DNA of 64,000 nt from Spelaeicoccus albus. Lineage in GTDB: Bacteria > Actinomycetota > Actinomycetes > Actinomycetales > Brevibacteriaceae. The position numbers were made by a program, and so were the translations under genes. Under the pieces are notes generated by a model that did not search any database, had not been told where the DNA came from, and saw nothing but the letters and a program-made list of their open reading frames with translations. Shown here one piece after another: positions 53,862-64,000 of the stretch. Location of the stretch: assembly GCF_013409065.1 (NCBI RefSeq), contig NZ_JACBZP010000001.1, positions 3,172,518-3,236,517 on the forward strand. The letters run 5' to 3'. The number at the start of each line of letters is the position of its first letter. The first letter of the stretch is position 1.

Positions 53862-54704
53862 CTACAGATTGACGCGGACGACGGTCCCCGCGTCCGGGGC
53901 ACTGTCCAGATAGGCGGTGAGTTCGCGGTCGTCCTGGCACGTGACGATCAGGGTGATTTCCCTGTCGGCCCGGCGCACGAACGTTGCCAACGCCGACCAG
54001 GCGAGGTAACGGTCGGCCGATTCGCCGAGACTGTCAATGTTGTCGATGACGACGACGGGGGCAGACCCCATGACCGCCAGCGCGGTGCTCACGGCGAATT
54101 TCTGCAACTGTGTCAGGTCTCCGATGAAGCTCTTTTGGCCGAGACGACGGACGAACGCCGTCCCGGGGTCGGGATCGTCATCGGTCGTCGGCCATGCGTC
54201 GGCGATGGCGTCGGTGACGATGTTGCGCGCGCGGATCAGGACGTCTCGCACTGCCGTGCGAGACGCAAACGGCTTGTACCAGGGTCGCAGCAGGATGAGA
54301 CGTTCGGCCACGTGCTGCTCGACCGTCAAGTCGCTGTCGAGGTCGTTGACGCCGGGCGATTCGCCAAGCGAGGTGAGAGCCCGCACCTTCGACGGCTTGT
54401 CGGTGATCGGCACACCGAGAACGCGGGCGGTTCCGGCGGTGGGTTTCATCCGCCCCGACAGGGTCAGCGCCAGAGACGTTTTGCCGGAGCCTGCCGGGCC
54501 CTTGATCACGAGAATTCCCCCGGCCGGAACTTGCACGGAGATGTCGTGGAACACGCTCGAGCCGCCCGATGAAACGCTGAGCCGGTACGCATCGATGGCC
54601 GGCTCGGGTGCGGATTCCTTATCGGATGCGCTCTCCTCGACGGGCTCCTCGGGGGCCTTCGGCGCCTCGGGGCCGGCGGATGCGCTCGCATGTTCCTCTG
54701 CCAT
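53862..54704 (-). CDS. Degenerate ABC-type ATPase partner of the YhgE/Pip protein
   Basis: 280 aa. An acidic Pro/Glu-rich N-terminal ~35 residues, then an ABC nucleotide-binding fold. Walker A is intact (GPAGSGKTS, residues 69-76). The signature is replaced by DLTQLQ (about 196-201), and Walker B reads VVVID with Asn222 instead of the catalytic Glu. It may bind ATP but hydrolyse poorly, or work as half of a heterodimer. The ATG at 54704 is preferred over an upstream in-frame ATG. Immediately upstream of the YhgE/Pip gene in the same direction. Confidence 0.82.
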   Translation of the reverse strand: MAEEHASASAGPEAPKAPEEPVEESASDKESAPEPAIDAYRLSVSSGGSSVFHDISVQVPAGGILVIKGPAGSGKTSLALTLSGRMKPTAGTARVLGVPITDKPSKVRALTSLGESPGVNDLDSDLTVEQHVAERLILLRPWYKPFASRTAVRDVLIRARNIVTDAIADAWPTTDDDPDPGTAFVRRLGQKSFIGDLTQLQKFAVSTALAVMGSAPVVVIDNIDSLGESADRYLAWSALATFVRRADREITLIVTCQDDRELTAYLDSAPDAGTVVRVNL

Positions 54705-54775
54705 GCGTACACTGTGGCACAACCGGCGGCGCGCATGGCGGAAATCGGGCAGCCGCCCGGCTCCGGGCCATTACG

Positions 54776-55132
54776 TCACTCGGCGGTTTGCAAGACGACG
54801 AGCAGCCGCGACTCGGCAAGGGCAGTCACGGCGTGCGGTGCGCCGCCGGACATGTAGACGACGGCACCGGGAAGCAATTCATCCCGATGCCCGTCGGCGT
54901 CGAAGAGGACGCGGCCGGAGATCACGTGCAGCATCGCGGGCATCGGAGTGCGATGCTCCTTCAGCGATTGGCCGACGGCAAAGGTCAGATGGATAACGCG
55001 CACTCCCTCGGCCTTGAACACATTGGTGGGCGCCACCCGGCCCGGCCGAATCGGATACTGCTCGTCGAACGAGGTGGCCGACCGTCCGAGGATAGTGATC
55101 GTGGACGGTTCGGGGGCGGCTTCCGCGCTCAT
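54776..55132 (-). CDS. Cupin-domain protein
   Basis: 118-aa small beta-barrel: VIHLTFAVGQSLKEHRTP ... MLHVISGRVLFDADGHRDELLPGAVVYMSGGAPHAVTAL. Only one clear metal-type His in the first motif (EHRTP) and one in the second (PHAV), so metal binding may be reduced. The function is unknown; such proteins often bind a small ligand. The ATG at 55132 has AAAGG upstream. Divergent from the AhpD-like gene across a 77-bp gap. Confidence 0.78.
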   Translation of the reverse strand: MSAEAAPEPSTITILGRSATSFDEQYPIRPGRVAPTNVFKAEGVRVIHLTFAVGQSLKEHRTPMPAMLHVISGRVLFDADGHRDELLPGAVVYMSGGAPHAVTALAESRLLVVLQTAE

Positions 55133-55209
55133 CGGAGGACCTTTCGGCTGCAGCAGAGAATAAAACTGATATTGTTCATTTATAATCTCTTCCAGGAAGA
55201 AGGTCAAAG

Positions 55210-55662
55210 ATGAGCCACGACGAACGACTGTCCGTTCAACAGGTGGACGAAGCCGCCTACAAGCCGATGTACCAGATGGAGAAGTATATCCATTCCGGCG
55301 TGCTTGATGAGGGGCTCCTCGGAATCGTCAAGATCCGCGCATCGCAGATCAATGGATGCGCGTTCTGCCTTGACATGCACGCGCGGGAAGCGCGCTCGGC
55401 CGGCATCGATCAGCGCAAGCTCGACGTACTCGCCGGGTGGCGGGAAGCACCGGACCTTTACACCGAACGCGAACGGGCTGCCCTGGCGCTGACCGAATCG
55501 GTCACGCTGATCGGTCAGGACGGCGTGCCGGACGACGTATGGCGGACGGCGTCGAGCACATTCGACGATCAAGAGCTCGTCACTGCTTTGATGGCGATTT
55601 CGGCAATCAACGTGTGGAACCGGTTGGCCATCGCAACCCGACAGAGCCTGCCGGACGCCTGA
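55210..55662 (+). CDS. Carboxymuconolactone decarboxylase (AhpD-like) family protein
   Basis: 150 aa. The active-site pattern CAFCLDMHAREAR (CxxC-x3-H) near residue 50 is that of AhpD-type peroxidase-linked thiol proteins. The rest is the helical CMD fold (TERERAALALTESVTLI). A role in disulfide or peroxide handling is likely. Strong SD (AGGAAGAAGG) before ATG 55210. First of two CMD-family genes in tandem, 45 bp apart. Confidence 0.87.
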   Translation: MSHDERLSVQQVDEAAYKPMYQMEKYIHSGVLDEGLLGIVKIRASQINGCAFCLDMHAREARSAGIDQRKLDVLAGWREAPDLYTERERAALALTESVTLIGQDGVPDDVWRTASSTFDDQELVTALMAISAINVWNRLAIATRQSLPDA

Positions 55663-55706
55663 ACCCGGCGTCCGGGCTCACCATCGAATCGTCAGGAGAA
55701 CTATCC

Positions 55707-56054
55707 GTGTCAGACAATCTGTATCCCAAAGCCACCGCCGAGATGTCCGCTCGCCGCAAGGAATTGGCGCCGAAGACGCACGACGCATTCACCGAATTCA
55801 GCAAGCAGGTCTTTGCCGACGGCGCACTTGACGAAAAGACCAAACAGCTCATCGCCGTTGCGGTTGCGCATGTGACCCAGTGCCCGTATTGCATTGACGG
55901 GCACACCAAGTTGGCCTCGCGCAAGGGCGCTACCGACAACGAAGTGATGGAGGCCATCTGGGTCGCCGCCGAAATGCGAGCCGGCGGAGCCTACGCCCAC
56001 GCAGCGCTGGCGCTGGGCGCGCTCGGCCATGAGAGCAGCAACCACTCGCACTGA
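55707..56054 (+). CDS. Second carboxymuconolactone decarboxylase (AhpD-like) family protein
   Basis: 115 aa. CPYCIDGHTKLA (CxxC-x3-H) matches the small AhpD-like group (PTNDEVMEAIWVAAEMRAGGAYAHAALA-like tail). The GTG at 55707 lies 8 nt after AGGAGA. Distinct from its upstream neighbour in length and sequence, so it is not a recent duplicate. Ends 63 bp from the convergent DedA gene. Confidence 0.87.
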   Translation: MSDNLYPKATAEMSARRKELAPKTHDAFTEFSKQVFADGALDEKTKQLIAVAVAHVTQCPYCIDGHTKLASRKGATDNEVMEAIWVAAEMRAGGAYAHAALALGALGHESSNHSH

Positions 56055-56117
56055 CCGGCTTCCCCGCCCGCCGCTCCGACCCGGCCCGCCGTTCCGCGTG
56101 CGGACACCGACGCGGAA

Positions 56118-56720
56118 CTACCGCAGGGACACCGCTCGTCGACGGCGATTGCCGAGATATCGGGTGAGTTTATCGATGACGGCACCGACCACGAGCGCGA
56201 GCCCGACGGCAACGGCTATGCCGAGAAGTGGTTTGTCCGAAAGCCACGGGCCGACGGAAATTCCGATGACTGTCGTGTACACGGCCCAGCACGCCGCCGA
56301 AAAGGCGACGATCGGCACGAATCGGCGCAGCGTCAGCCCGAGCGCGCCGGCCCCGAAGTTCGCCACGATACGCCCGACCGGGATGAACCGCGCCGTGAGC
56401 AGGGCCGATACGGTGCGGTGTTCGAGACCGTCGGCGGTCCGGTCCAGCAGCGCCTCGATCTTCGACCAGCGTCGAAGTCGCTGCAGCCCGCTGAATCGGC
56501 CGATCGCATAGGCGGCCAGATCGCCGGCAGCCGCACCGACCGCCGCGCAGATCATCACGACGGGGAGGTTCGGGTGGCCGACCGTCGCCGCCAATGACGC
56601 GGCCGCGACAACGAGGATCTCACTGGGTACCGGTGGGAAGACGCCGTCGATCAGACACAGCACCGTGATCAACGGATAGAGCCAGATTGACGACGCGGCC
56701 GCCGCCACCAATTCGTTCAT
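56118..56720 (-). CDS. DedA family membrane protein
   Basis: 200-aa SNARE-associated/DedA protein with four to five hydrophobic segments. PLITVLCLIDGVFPPVPSEILVVAAASL and GDLAAYAIGRFSG and ARFIPVGRIVANFGAGALGL carry the conserved Glu and Arg-Pro-type motifs. Family members are undecaprenyl-phosphate or lipid flippases. The ATG at 56720 gives the usual short N-terminus; no good SD is seen. Confidence 0.87.
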   Translation of the reverse strand: MNELVAAAASSIWLYPLITVLCLIDGVFPPVPSEILVVAAASLAATVGHPNLPVVMICAAVGAAAGDLAAYAIGRFSGLQRLRRWSKIEALLDRTADGLEHRTVSALLTARFIPVGRIVANFGAGALGLTLRRFVPIVAFSAACWAVYTTVIGISVGPWLSDKPLLGIAVAVGLALVVGAVIDKLTRYLGNRRRRAVSLR

Positions 56721-56817
56721 ACTCTCGACGTTATTGTTCGTGCGCGACGGCGTCTGCCCGGACAACCTCCGCCATCGGTGGGGACAACCCGATAGTCGAT
56801 CCCGGCGCAGCGGCGAC

Positions 56818-57408
56818 CTACCCTTCGGCGCCGTCCAAATCGTCGATCAACTCGAGTCCCCGACGAGCCCATCCGATCTCTTGCTCGGCTCTGGCGATGA
56901 GACCGGCGTACGTGTGCTGTTTGAACGCGATAGTACGACGGCGCCGAGAAACCGGAGTGACCGCGAGACGGCTGTTCAGCATGTCCGATTCGTTATTCTC
57001 GATCTGCCGGGCCTGCTCGCGCCACTGCTGCAGCTCACCGGTGAAATGGTCGATATGTGCCCGGAAGAACTCCCGCGCGGAGTCCGGCTCGGCCCATTCG
57101 AGATAGCTGGCCTTCAAATGCGCCGGATCGCGCACGCGCCGGTAGTCCGGCGGCTCGTTCATCCAGCGCCGGAACTCTGCAGCCCCGTCGTCCGTGATCC
57201 GGTACCAACGCTTTTGCCCGCGTTCACCGCGCGCCACCGAAGAACTGATCAGAAGTCCGGCCGATTCCATCTTGCGAAGCTCGGGGTAAATCTGCGAATC
57301 GGGGGCATGCCAGACGTGGCCGACCGAGGATTCGAAACGGCCACGCAAGTCGTACCCGGTCATCGGTTCAACGCTGAGGAGCGCCAATATGGCATAACGC
57401 AGACTCAC
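56818..57408 (-). CDS. PadR family transcriptional regulator
   Basis: 196 aa. The N-terminal winged helix (LRYAILALLSVEPMTGYDLRGRFESSVGHVWHAPDSQIYPELRKMESAGLL) is the PadR hallmark, followed by a ~110-residue C-terminal helical dimerisation part. PadR itself responds to phenolic acids. The GTG at 57408 overlaps the stop of the MTHFR-like gene by 4 nt (GTGA), so it is cotranscribed with the MTHFR-LigM genes it probably controls. The gene is the last of that operon. Confidence 0.9.
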   Translation of the reverse strand: MSLRYAILALLSVEPMTGYDLRGRFESSVGHVWHAPDSQIYPELRKMESAGLLISSSVARGERGQKRWYRITDDGAAEFRRWMNEPPDYRRVRDPAHLKASYLEWAEPDSAREFFRAHIDHFTGELQQWREQARQIENNESDMLNSRLAVTPVSRRRRTIAFKQHTYAGLIARAEQEIGWARRGLELIDDLDGAEG

Positions 57409-58268
57409 GGTTCGGATGCCCCGAATTCGGCAATCCAATCGGCGGTGCGGGCAAGCCCGCCAAACGTGTAAAAATGCAGGCGGACCTTTTCCCGTTCAGC
57501 CGGAGGGAGCTCCGCGGCAAGGTCGCGGACGAAGTGATCGGGACCGGCCGTGCCCAACAGGTTCGTCAGCGAAAAGCCGTATTTGCGCGCGATGCCGGCG
57601 CTGGAAGCCACTCCGAACCGTTTGGCGTACGACAGTAGCCGCCTGATTCCGGCGGGACCGGGAACACCGATCCGGAGAGTGGCGTCAATCCCCCTCGCCC
57701 GCACACCGGCGACCCATTCGATGACGCGCCCCGTGTCGAATCCGAACTGGGTAATCACCGAGACTTCGTGCCCGACGTCCGCCACTGCCCTGGCTTTATC
57801 GGTCAAGGCCTGCCACAGCGCCTCGTCGCGAATATCGGGGTGCCCTTCCGGGTACCCGCCGATTCCGACCTTGGTGATGCCGTACTCGGCCAGGACGCCC
57901 GACCGGATGACCGCCAGCGAATCGGCGTACGGCCCCGCCGGCGTTGCAGGGTCGCCACCGACGACCAGCACGCTGTCCACCGCCGCACGCTCGACGAGGG
58001 AGTCGAGGAACTTCCGCAATTCGGCTTCGGATTCGAGTCGGCGTGCCGAGATGTGCGGAACGGGCGTCAAGCGGAACGAACGGACGGCCGCGGCCGCGGA
58101 CACGCGCATCGGCATGTCCTCATTGCCCAGAAATGTCACGTTGACGCGCGTGCCCGGCGGAATCGACTCGTGCGCCTCTATCAGCCCCGGCACGTCCTTG
58201 CCGGTCATCTCGAGCGAATAGTCCTCAAGCAATTCCGCAACACTGATCGCGTCGTCCGCATTTGTCAT
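57405..58268 (-). CDS. Methylenetetrahydrofolate reductase-like protein
   Basis: 287-aa TIM-barrel protein of the MTHFR family: NVTFLGNEDM, VPHISARRL, VVGGDPATPAGPYADSL, KVGIGGYPEGHPDI and VITQFGFDTGRVIEW. These are the flavin- and folate-binding positions. In the LigM context it would oxidise 5-methyl-THF made by demethylation back to methylene-THF. It lies 34 bp after ligM in the same direction and overlaps the PadR gene by 4 nt. Confidence 0.87.
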   Translation of the reverse strand: MTNADDAISVAELLEDYSLEMTGKDVPGLIEAHESIPPGTRVNVTFLGNEDMPMRVSAAAAVRSFRLTPVPHISARRLESEAELRKFLDSLVERAAVDSVLVVGGDPATPAGPYADSLAVIRSGVLAEYGITKVGIGGYPEGHPDIRDEALWQALTDKARAVADVGHEVSVITQFGFDTGRVIEWVAGVRARGIDATLRIGVPGPAGIRRLLSYAKRFGVASSAGIARKYGFSLTNLLGTAGPDHFVRDLAAELPPAEREKVRLHFYTFGGLARTADWIAEFGASEP

Positions 58269-58302
58269 GACCGCACATCCCGTCGTTCTCGAGCCAGTCG
58301 TC

Positions 58303-60567
<2,265 letters not shown>

Positions 60568-60585
60568 TAGGAAGGGCGAATAACA

Positions 60586-61725
60586 ATGAAAGCTGTCGTT
60601 TATCACGAACCCTATGAGGTGAGCGTCGAAGACGTCGACGATCCGAACATCGAGGATCCGACGGATGTCATCATCAAGGTCTCCTCGTCTGCAATCTGTG
60701 GCTCCGATCTGCACATGTACGAAGGACGCACCGGGGTCGACACCGGTACCGTTTTCGGCCACGAGAATATGGGCACTGTCGTCGATGTGGGGTCCGGCGT
60801 AGCTCGCTTGAAAAAGGGCGACCGCGTATCGGTCCCTTTCAATGTCGCGTGCGGCTTTTGCCGCAACTGTCTCGCCGGCAAGACCGCTTTTTGCCTCACC
60901 GTCAATCCAGGATTTGCCGGCGGTGCCTACGGCTATGCAGCGATGGGTCCGTATTCGGGCGGACAGGCAGAATTTCTCAGAGTTCCGTTTGCCGACTTCA
61001 ATTGTCTGCAACTACCCGCCGGTGACGATTTTGAAGACGATTTTGCGATGCTTGCCGACATATTCCCAACCGGATATCACGCCACGACTCTTGCGCAAGT
61101 CGCACCGGGTGAAACCGTCACAGTGATGGGCGCCGGACCCGTCGGACTGATGGCCGCATACTCCGCCGTCATCAAGGGCGCCTCCCGGGTCTTCGTTGTC
61201 GACAAGATCAAATCGAGATTGCAGCTGGCCGAATCCATCGGAGCGATTGCCGTGGACTTCAGCAATGACGACCCCGTCGAACAGATTACGCATGCGACGG
61301 ACGGCAGCGGGACGGATACGGGAATAGATGCCGTCGGGTACCAGGCAACGGCCGCGAGTGGTGAAGAGCAGCCGGCCACCGTTCTGAACACCCTTGTCGA
61401 CGTGGTTCGCCCGACGGGACGCATTGGCGTTGTCGGGCTATACCTACCGGAAGACCCCGGCGCGCCGGACGAGCATTCCGCACACGGCGAACTGCTCTTC
61501 AAGATCGGCCGCTTCTTTGAAAAAGGTCAAAAAATCGGCACGGGCCAGGCCGATGTCAAAGCCTATAACCGACAGCTTCGCGACCTGATCGTCGCCGAAC
61601 GCGCAAAGCCGTCATTCGTCGTCAGTCAAACGCTACCGCTCGCCGATGCCTCTGACGCGTACCGACGCTTCGACAACCGCGAAGACGGATATTCGAAAGT
61701 CGTGCTCAAGCCACACGAACAGTGA
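60586..61725 (+). CDS. Zinc-dependent alcohol dehydrogenase, glutathione-independent formaldehyde dehydrogenase type
   Basis: 379-aa medium-chain dehydrogenase. Catalytic zinc ligands appear in AICGSDLHMYEGRTG and the following GHENMG; the structural zinc loop is CGFCRNCLAGKTAFC. The Rossmann motif is VMGAGPVGLMAAY. The central YGYAAMGPYSGGQAEFLRVPFADFN is characteristic of Pseudomonas-type formaldehyde dehydrogenase (FDH). AAGGG precedes ATG 60586. Being beside ligM suggests one-carbon or aldehyde handling, but the exact substrate is not shown. Confidence 0.88.
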   Translation: MKAVVYHEPYEVSVEDVDDPNIEDPTDVIIKVSSSAICGSDLHMYEGRTGVDTGTVFGHENMGTVVDVGSGVARLKKGDRVSVPFNVACGFCRNCLAGKTAFCLTVNPGFAGGAYGYAAMGPYSGGQAEFLRVPFADFNCLQLPAGDDFEDDFAMLADIFPTGYHATTLAQVAPGETVTVMGAGPVGLMAAYSAVIKGASRVFVVDKIKSRLQLAESIGAIAVDFSNDDPVEQITHATDGSGTDTGIDAVGYQATAASGEEQPATVLNTLVDVVRPTGRIGVVGLYLPEDPGAPDEHSAHGELLFKIGRFFEKGQKIGTGQADVKAYNRQLRDLIVAERAKPSFVVSQTLPLADASDAYRRFDNREDGYSKVVLKPHEQ

Positions 61726-61840
61726 GCGCGGGGCGGACCCGCCGCCGAGCCGCTGGCTGCTTAACGTCACTCGACGACGGGCGTTCGGGCCTGGATCGCG
61801 ACGCCAGGCAGCTAGAGGGCCCCGTCTCCGGGATTCGGCG

Positions 61841-62254
61841 TCAGGAATTCATCTGAGGGATCCAATTTGTCCATCCCGGCATGTTGATGAATGTGGCGAC
61901 CCCGATGATTTCGAGGATTGCCAGCACCAACGCGATGATGGACAGGACGAGACCGGTCACGGCGATGCCGTGACCGGCCAGGCCGAAATGTCTCGCCTTG
62001 CGCATGCCGATCACCGCCATGATGATGCCGACGATTCCCAGGACGACGGCCACCGGCGACAGCACGACGGCTAACACAGCGCACAGAGCCACGACGCCGA
62101 GTACCAATGAGAATGCGGCAGCGACACTTGTCTTGACGTCGCCCACGGTCGCGCCGCCGCGAGAATAGTGGGGCCGTGCCGCATCGTCGGACACTGCGTT
62201 GTTCCTCGATGGCTGTGCTCGATGTTCGGCAAAGTGGTTTGACTCGTTCGTCAT
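61841..62254 (-). CDS. DUF4190-type membrane protein
   Basis: 137 aa: a polar ~45-residue N-terminus (His/Asn/Arg-rich), then two hydrophobic segments (AAFSLVLGVVALCAVLAVVLSPVAVVLGIVGIIM and GIAVTGLVLSIIALVLAILEIIG) with the GMRKARHFG linker common in DUF4190 proteins. The function is unknown. The ATG at 62254 has AAAGGTG upstream. Divergent from the Dps gene. Confidence 0.8.
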   Translation of the reverse strand: MTNESNHFAEHRAQPSRNNAVSDDAARPHYSRGGATVGDVKTSVAAAFSLVLGVVALCAVLAVVLSPVAVVLGIVGIIMAVIGMRKARHFGLAGHGIAVTGLVLSIIALVLAILEIIGVATFINMPGWTNWIPQMNS

Positions 62255-62484
62255 CGTCGTCACCTTTCGATACAACCGGCGCATGTGCGTTTCAGTGCTC
62301 CGGCGGCTTCTGCAGGCAACTGCTTTACCTCTTTCCACCGTAAATCGAACCGAGCCGACCCGCAATGCACCTCTTCGTCCGGTTGTCTGTCGTCCGCGGC
62401 GGAACTATTGTGAAGATCAGTCAAGCAATCGGCTGCCAATCACAACTTCGTGGATGAATACACGAACGACGTAAGGACAGTCTT

Positions 62485-62928
62485 ATGAAGGCGAGCGATA
62501 CATTAGCCGAGAACTTGCAGAAAGTTCTCGTGGACTTGATCGAACTCCATATTCAAGGCAAACAGGCGCACTGGAACGTGATCGGTAAGAATTTCCGAGA
62601 TCTGCATCTGCAGCTGGACGAGATCATCGCCTCAGCCCGGGGTTTCGCCGACACGATCGCCGAACGGATGCGTGCTTTGCACAGCATTCCGGATGGCACG
62701 AGCCAAACCGTCTCGTCTGCCACGACCTTGCCGCAATACCCCAAGGGCGAGGTACAAACTGCCGAGACCGTCGATCTGATCACGGAGAGGCTGGATGCGA
62801 CAGTCGACACCATTCGGCAGGTGCATGATCAAGTAGACGAGGAAGATCCGACGACCGCCGATCTATTGCACGAGGTGATCCATATTCTGGAGCAGCATTC
62901 GTGGATGGTCAGAGTCGAAAATCGCTAG
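62485..62928 (+). CDS. dps: Dps family ferritin-like DNA-protecting protein
   Basis: 147-aa ferritin-like dodecamer subunit that stores iron, scavenges hydrogen peroxide and protects DNA. The ferroxidase region HWNVIGKNFRDLHLQLDEI and DTIAERMRAL are intact. It lacks the Lys-rich N- or C-terminal tail used by E. coli Dps for DNA binding, so it may act mainly by iron oxidation. AAGGA 7 nt before ATG 62485. The 230-bp gap upstream is shared with the DUF4190 gene. Confidence 0.91.
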   Translation: MKASDTLAENLQKVLVDLIELHIQGKQAHWNVIGKNFRDLHLQLDEIIASARGFADTIAERMRALHSIPDGTSQTVSSATTLPQYPKGEVQTAETVDLITERLDATVDTIRQVHDQVDEEDPTTADLLHEVIHILEQHSWMVRVENR

Positions 62929-62958
62929 CGTCGCCTGAAGGCGGGGCGTTTCGCCGGC

Positions 62959-63114
62959 CTAGGATTCGCCATACTCGTCATTGACTTCCGTCGATGGGAA
63001 TTGTGGATCCAGCTCGCTGTAAATTTGCGACGCCTCTTCTTCATCGAGATCGAGTTCGTCGATGACTTCGTCCGGTTCAATGCCGGAAATCGACGTTTCT
63101 TTTTCGCCTGTCAT
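62959..63114 (-). CDS. Small acidic protein of unknown function
   Basis: 51 aa, of which 18 are Asp or Glu and only one is Lys. ATG 63114 has GGAG 5 nt upstream. It follows the SDR gene by 31 bp in the same direction, so they are probably cotranscribed. No family recognised; no membrane segment. The composition suggests an intrinsically disordered or protein-binding role. Confidence 0.65.
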   Translation of the reverse strand: MTGEKETSISGIEPDEVIDELDLDEEEASQIYSELDPQFPSTEVNDEYGES

Positions 63115-63145
63115 CGCATCTCCATGGTCGACTGACGGTGAGATA

Positions 63146-63985
63146 TCACAGCATTGGCTTTCCGCCCGTGACGGCAACTCGGGCGCCCGAGACGTAGCTC
63201 GCCTCGTCGGTTGCGAGCATGACGTAGACGGGCGCAAGCTCGGCGGGCTGCCCGGCCCGGCCGAGCGGCGAGTTGTCGCCAAATTTTTCGATAGCCTCCG
63301 GCGGAAACGTCGAGGGAATCAGCGGCGTCCAAATCGGCCCGGGCGCGACGCTGTTGACTCGTATCCCCCTGTCCCCGAGTAGTTGGGCCAAACTTGCCGC
63401 GAAGTTGGCTATCGCCGCTTTCGTCGCGGCGTACGGCGCCAGGTTCGGACGGGGCATATCGGAATTGACCGAGGAACTCGCGATGATCGTCGACCCCGGC
63501 CCCATGTGCGGCAGCACCGCTTTCGTCAGGCGGAACATCGCCGAAATATTGAGCCCGAACGTGTAATCCCATTCCTCATCGGAGATTTCTTCGATGGTTT
63601 CATGGTTCATTTGGAATGCCGCATTGTTGACGAGGATGTCAACGGTGCCGAATTCGTCCACCGCGCGATCGATGACGTCGCGGCAATGCTGCGACTCCGA
63701 TAAGTCCCCCGGTATCAGGACGGCTCGTCGTCCGGCTTCTTCGACGTAGCGCGCGGTTTCCCGGGCGTCCGAATGCTCGTTCAAATAGCTGATCACCACG
63801 TCGGCGCCTTCTCGAGCGTAGGCAATCGCGACGGCGCGTCCGATACCGCTGTCCGCTCCGGTGATGACTGCCTTTTTCCCTTGCAGCCTGCCGGAGCCTG
63901 TGTAGCTCTCCTCGCCGCAGTCCGGCACGGGCGTCATCGCTGATTGGATACCCGGTACATCTTGCTGTTGAGCCGGCTTGCCCAT
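63146..63985 (-). CDS. Short-chain dehydrogenase/reductase (general-stress type)
   Basis: 279-aa SDR. The long N-terminal leader MTPVPDCGEESYTGSGRLQGKKAVITGADSGIG is typical of the YhdF/YdaD stress group. The nucleotide motif is TGADSGIGRA, NNAAFQ follows, and the catalytic Tyr-Lys is YAATK with a Ser upstream (SSSVNSD). The ATG at 63985 follows AGGAG at 7 nt. Its 5' region runs to the window edge. Substrate unknown. Confidence 0.9.
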   Translation of the reverse strand: MGKPAQQQDVPGIQSAMTPVPDCGEESYTGSGRLQGKKAVITGADSGIGRAVAIAYAREGADVVISYLNEHSDARETARYVEEAGRRAVLIPGDLSESQHCRDVIDRAVDEFGTVDILVNNAAFQMNHETIEEISDEEWDYTFGLNISAMFRLTKAVLPHMGPGSTIIASSSVNSDMPRPNLAPYAATKAAIANFAASLAQLLGDRGIRVNSVAPGPIWTPLIPSTFPPEAIEKFGDNSPLGRAGQPAELAPVYVMLATDEASYVSGARVAVTGGKPML

Positions 63986-64000
63986 CGTCGCGCTCCTTCC

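Noticed and set aside
62929-62960. A weak GGCG-TTT-CGCC hairpin after dps as a terminator
   Set aside because: Only four base pairs and no T-tract.

Overview
This 64 kb window is high-GC chromosomal DNA from an actinobacterium, most likely of the order Micrococcales; genus and species cannot be fixed from the sequence alone. The evidence is the conserved actinobacterial block rel-secF-secD-yajC-ruvB-ruvA-ruvC-yebC-(PIP synthase)-HIT-thrS, a mycothiol-pathway MshB deacetylase, an actinobacterial phosphatidylinositol-phosphate-synthase signature, DUF3040 and DUF3097 proteins, a CIRCE/HrcA-controlled dnaJ, and frequent GTG and TTG starts with 4-nt overlaps. Nearly all the window is coding. No gap without a gene exceeds about 260 bp, and no phage, transposase or CRISPR array was seen.

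Layout. 0-17.4 kb: a minus-strand core block with stringent response (rel), Sec accessory subunits (yajC, secD, secF), Holliday-junction processing (ruvABC), yebC, a PIP-synthase/Nudix fusion, an inserted HTTM membrane pair on the plus strand, an S9 peptidase, a HIT protein and thrS. 17.4-20.2 kb: a MarR regulator divergent from a DUF3040 protein, then a slipin and mshB. 20.2-25.6 kb: a Gly-Cys-Val tRNA cluster and a second, nearly identical tRNA-Val in opposite orientation bracket a two-component system and a divergent secreted protein / DUF4956 / VTC-domain operon. 25.6-32.6 kb: BrkB-like and MgtC-like membrane proteins, a SulP transporter, and a pdhA-pdhB-pdhC operon. 32.7-37.6 kb: zapE, then phoH-ybeY-CNNM/CorC-era joined by 4-nt overlaps. 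37.8-44.7 kb: a GerMN lipoprotein, the hrcA-dnaJ-rsmE heat-shock operon behind a CIRCE element, DUF3097, a DUF4870-like protein and hemW. 44.7-51.7 kb: a carboxylesterase, lepA, an EEP-family phosphatase/nuclease, a PemK/MazF-like protein, rpsT and holA. 51.8-64 kb is accessory: a YhgE/Pip exporter with a degenerate ATPase, a cupin and two AhpD-like proteins, a DedA protein, a PadR-MTHFR-LigM O-demethylation module, an endonuclease III-like protein, a formaldehyde-dehydrogenase-type enzyme, a DUF4190-like protein, Dps, and an SDR with a small acidic protein.

The most interesting items are: (1) the in-frame PIP synthase-Nudix fusion; (2) the VTC/DUF4956/two-component unit with helically phased TTAA repeats in its control regions, lying between inverted tRNA-Val genes; (3) the LigM/MTHFR/PadR cluster with a 7-bp-arm inverted repeat upstream of ligM; (4) a dispersed palindromic repeat seen twice, and a separate 78-nt hairpin; and (5) a stem-loop between the Shine-Dalgarno sequence and start codon of phoH. 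All functions are inferred by reading the sequence; no database search was possible.
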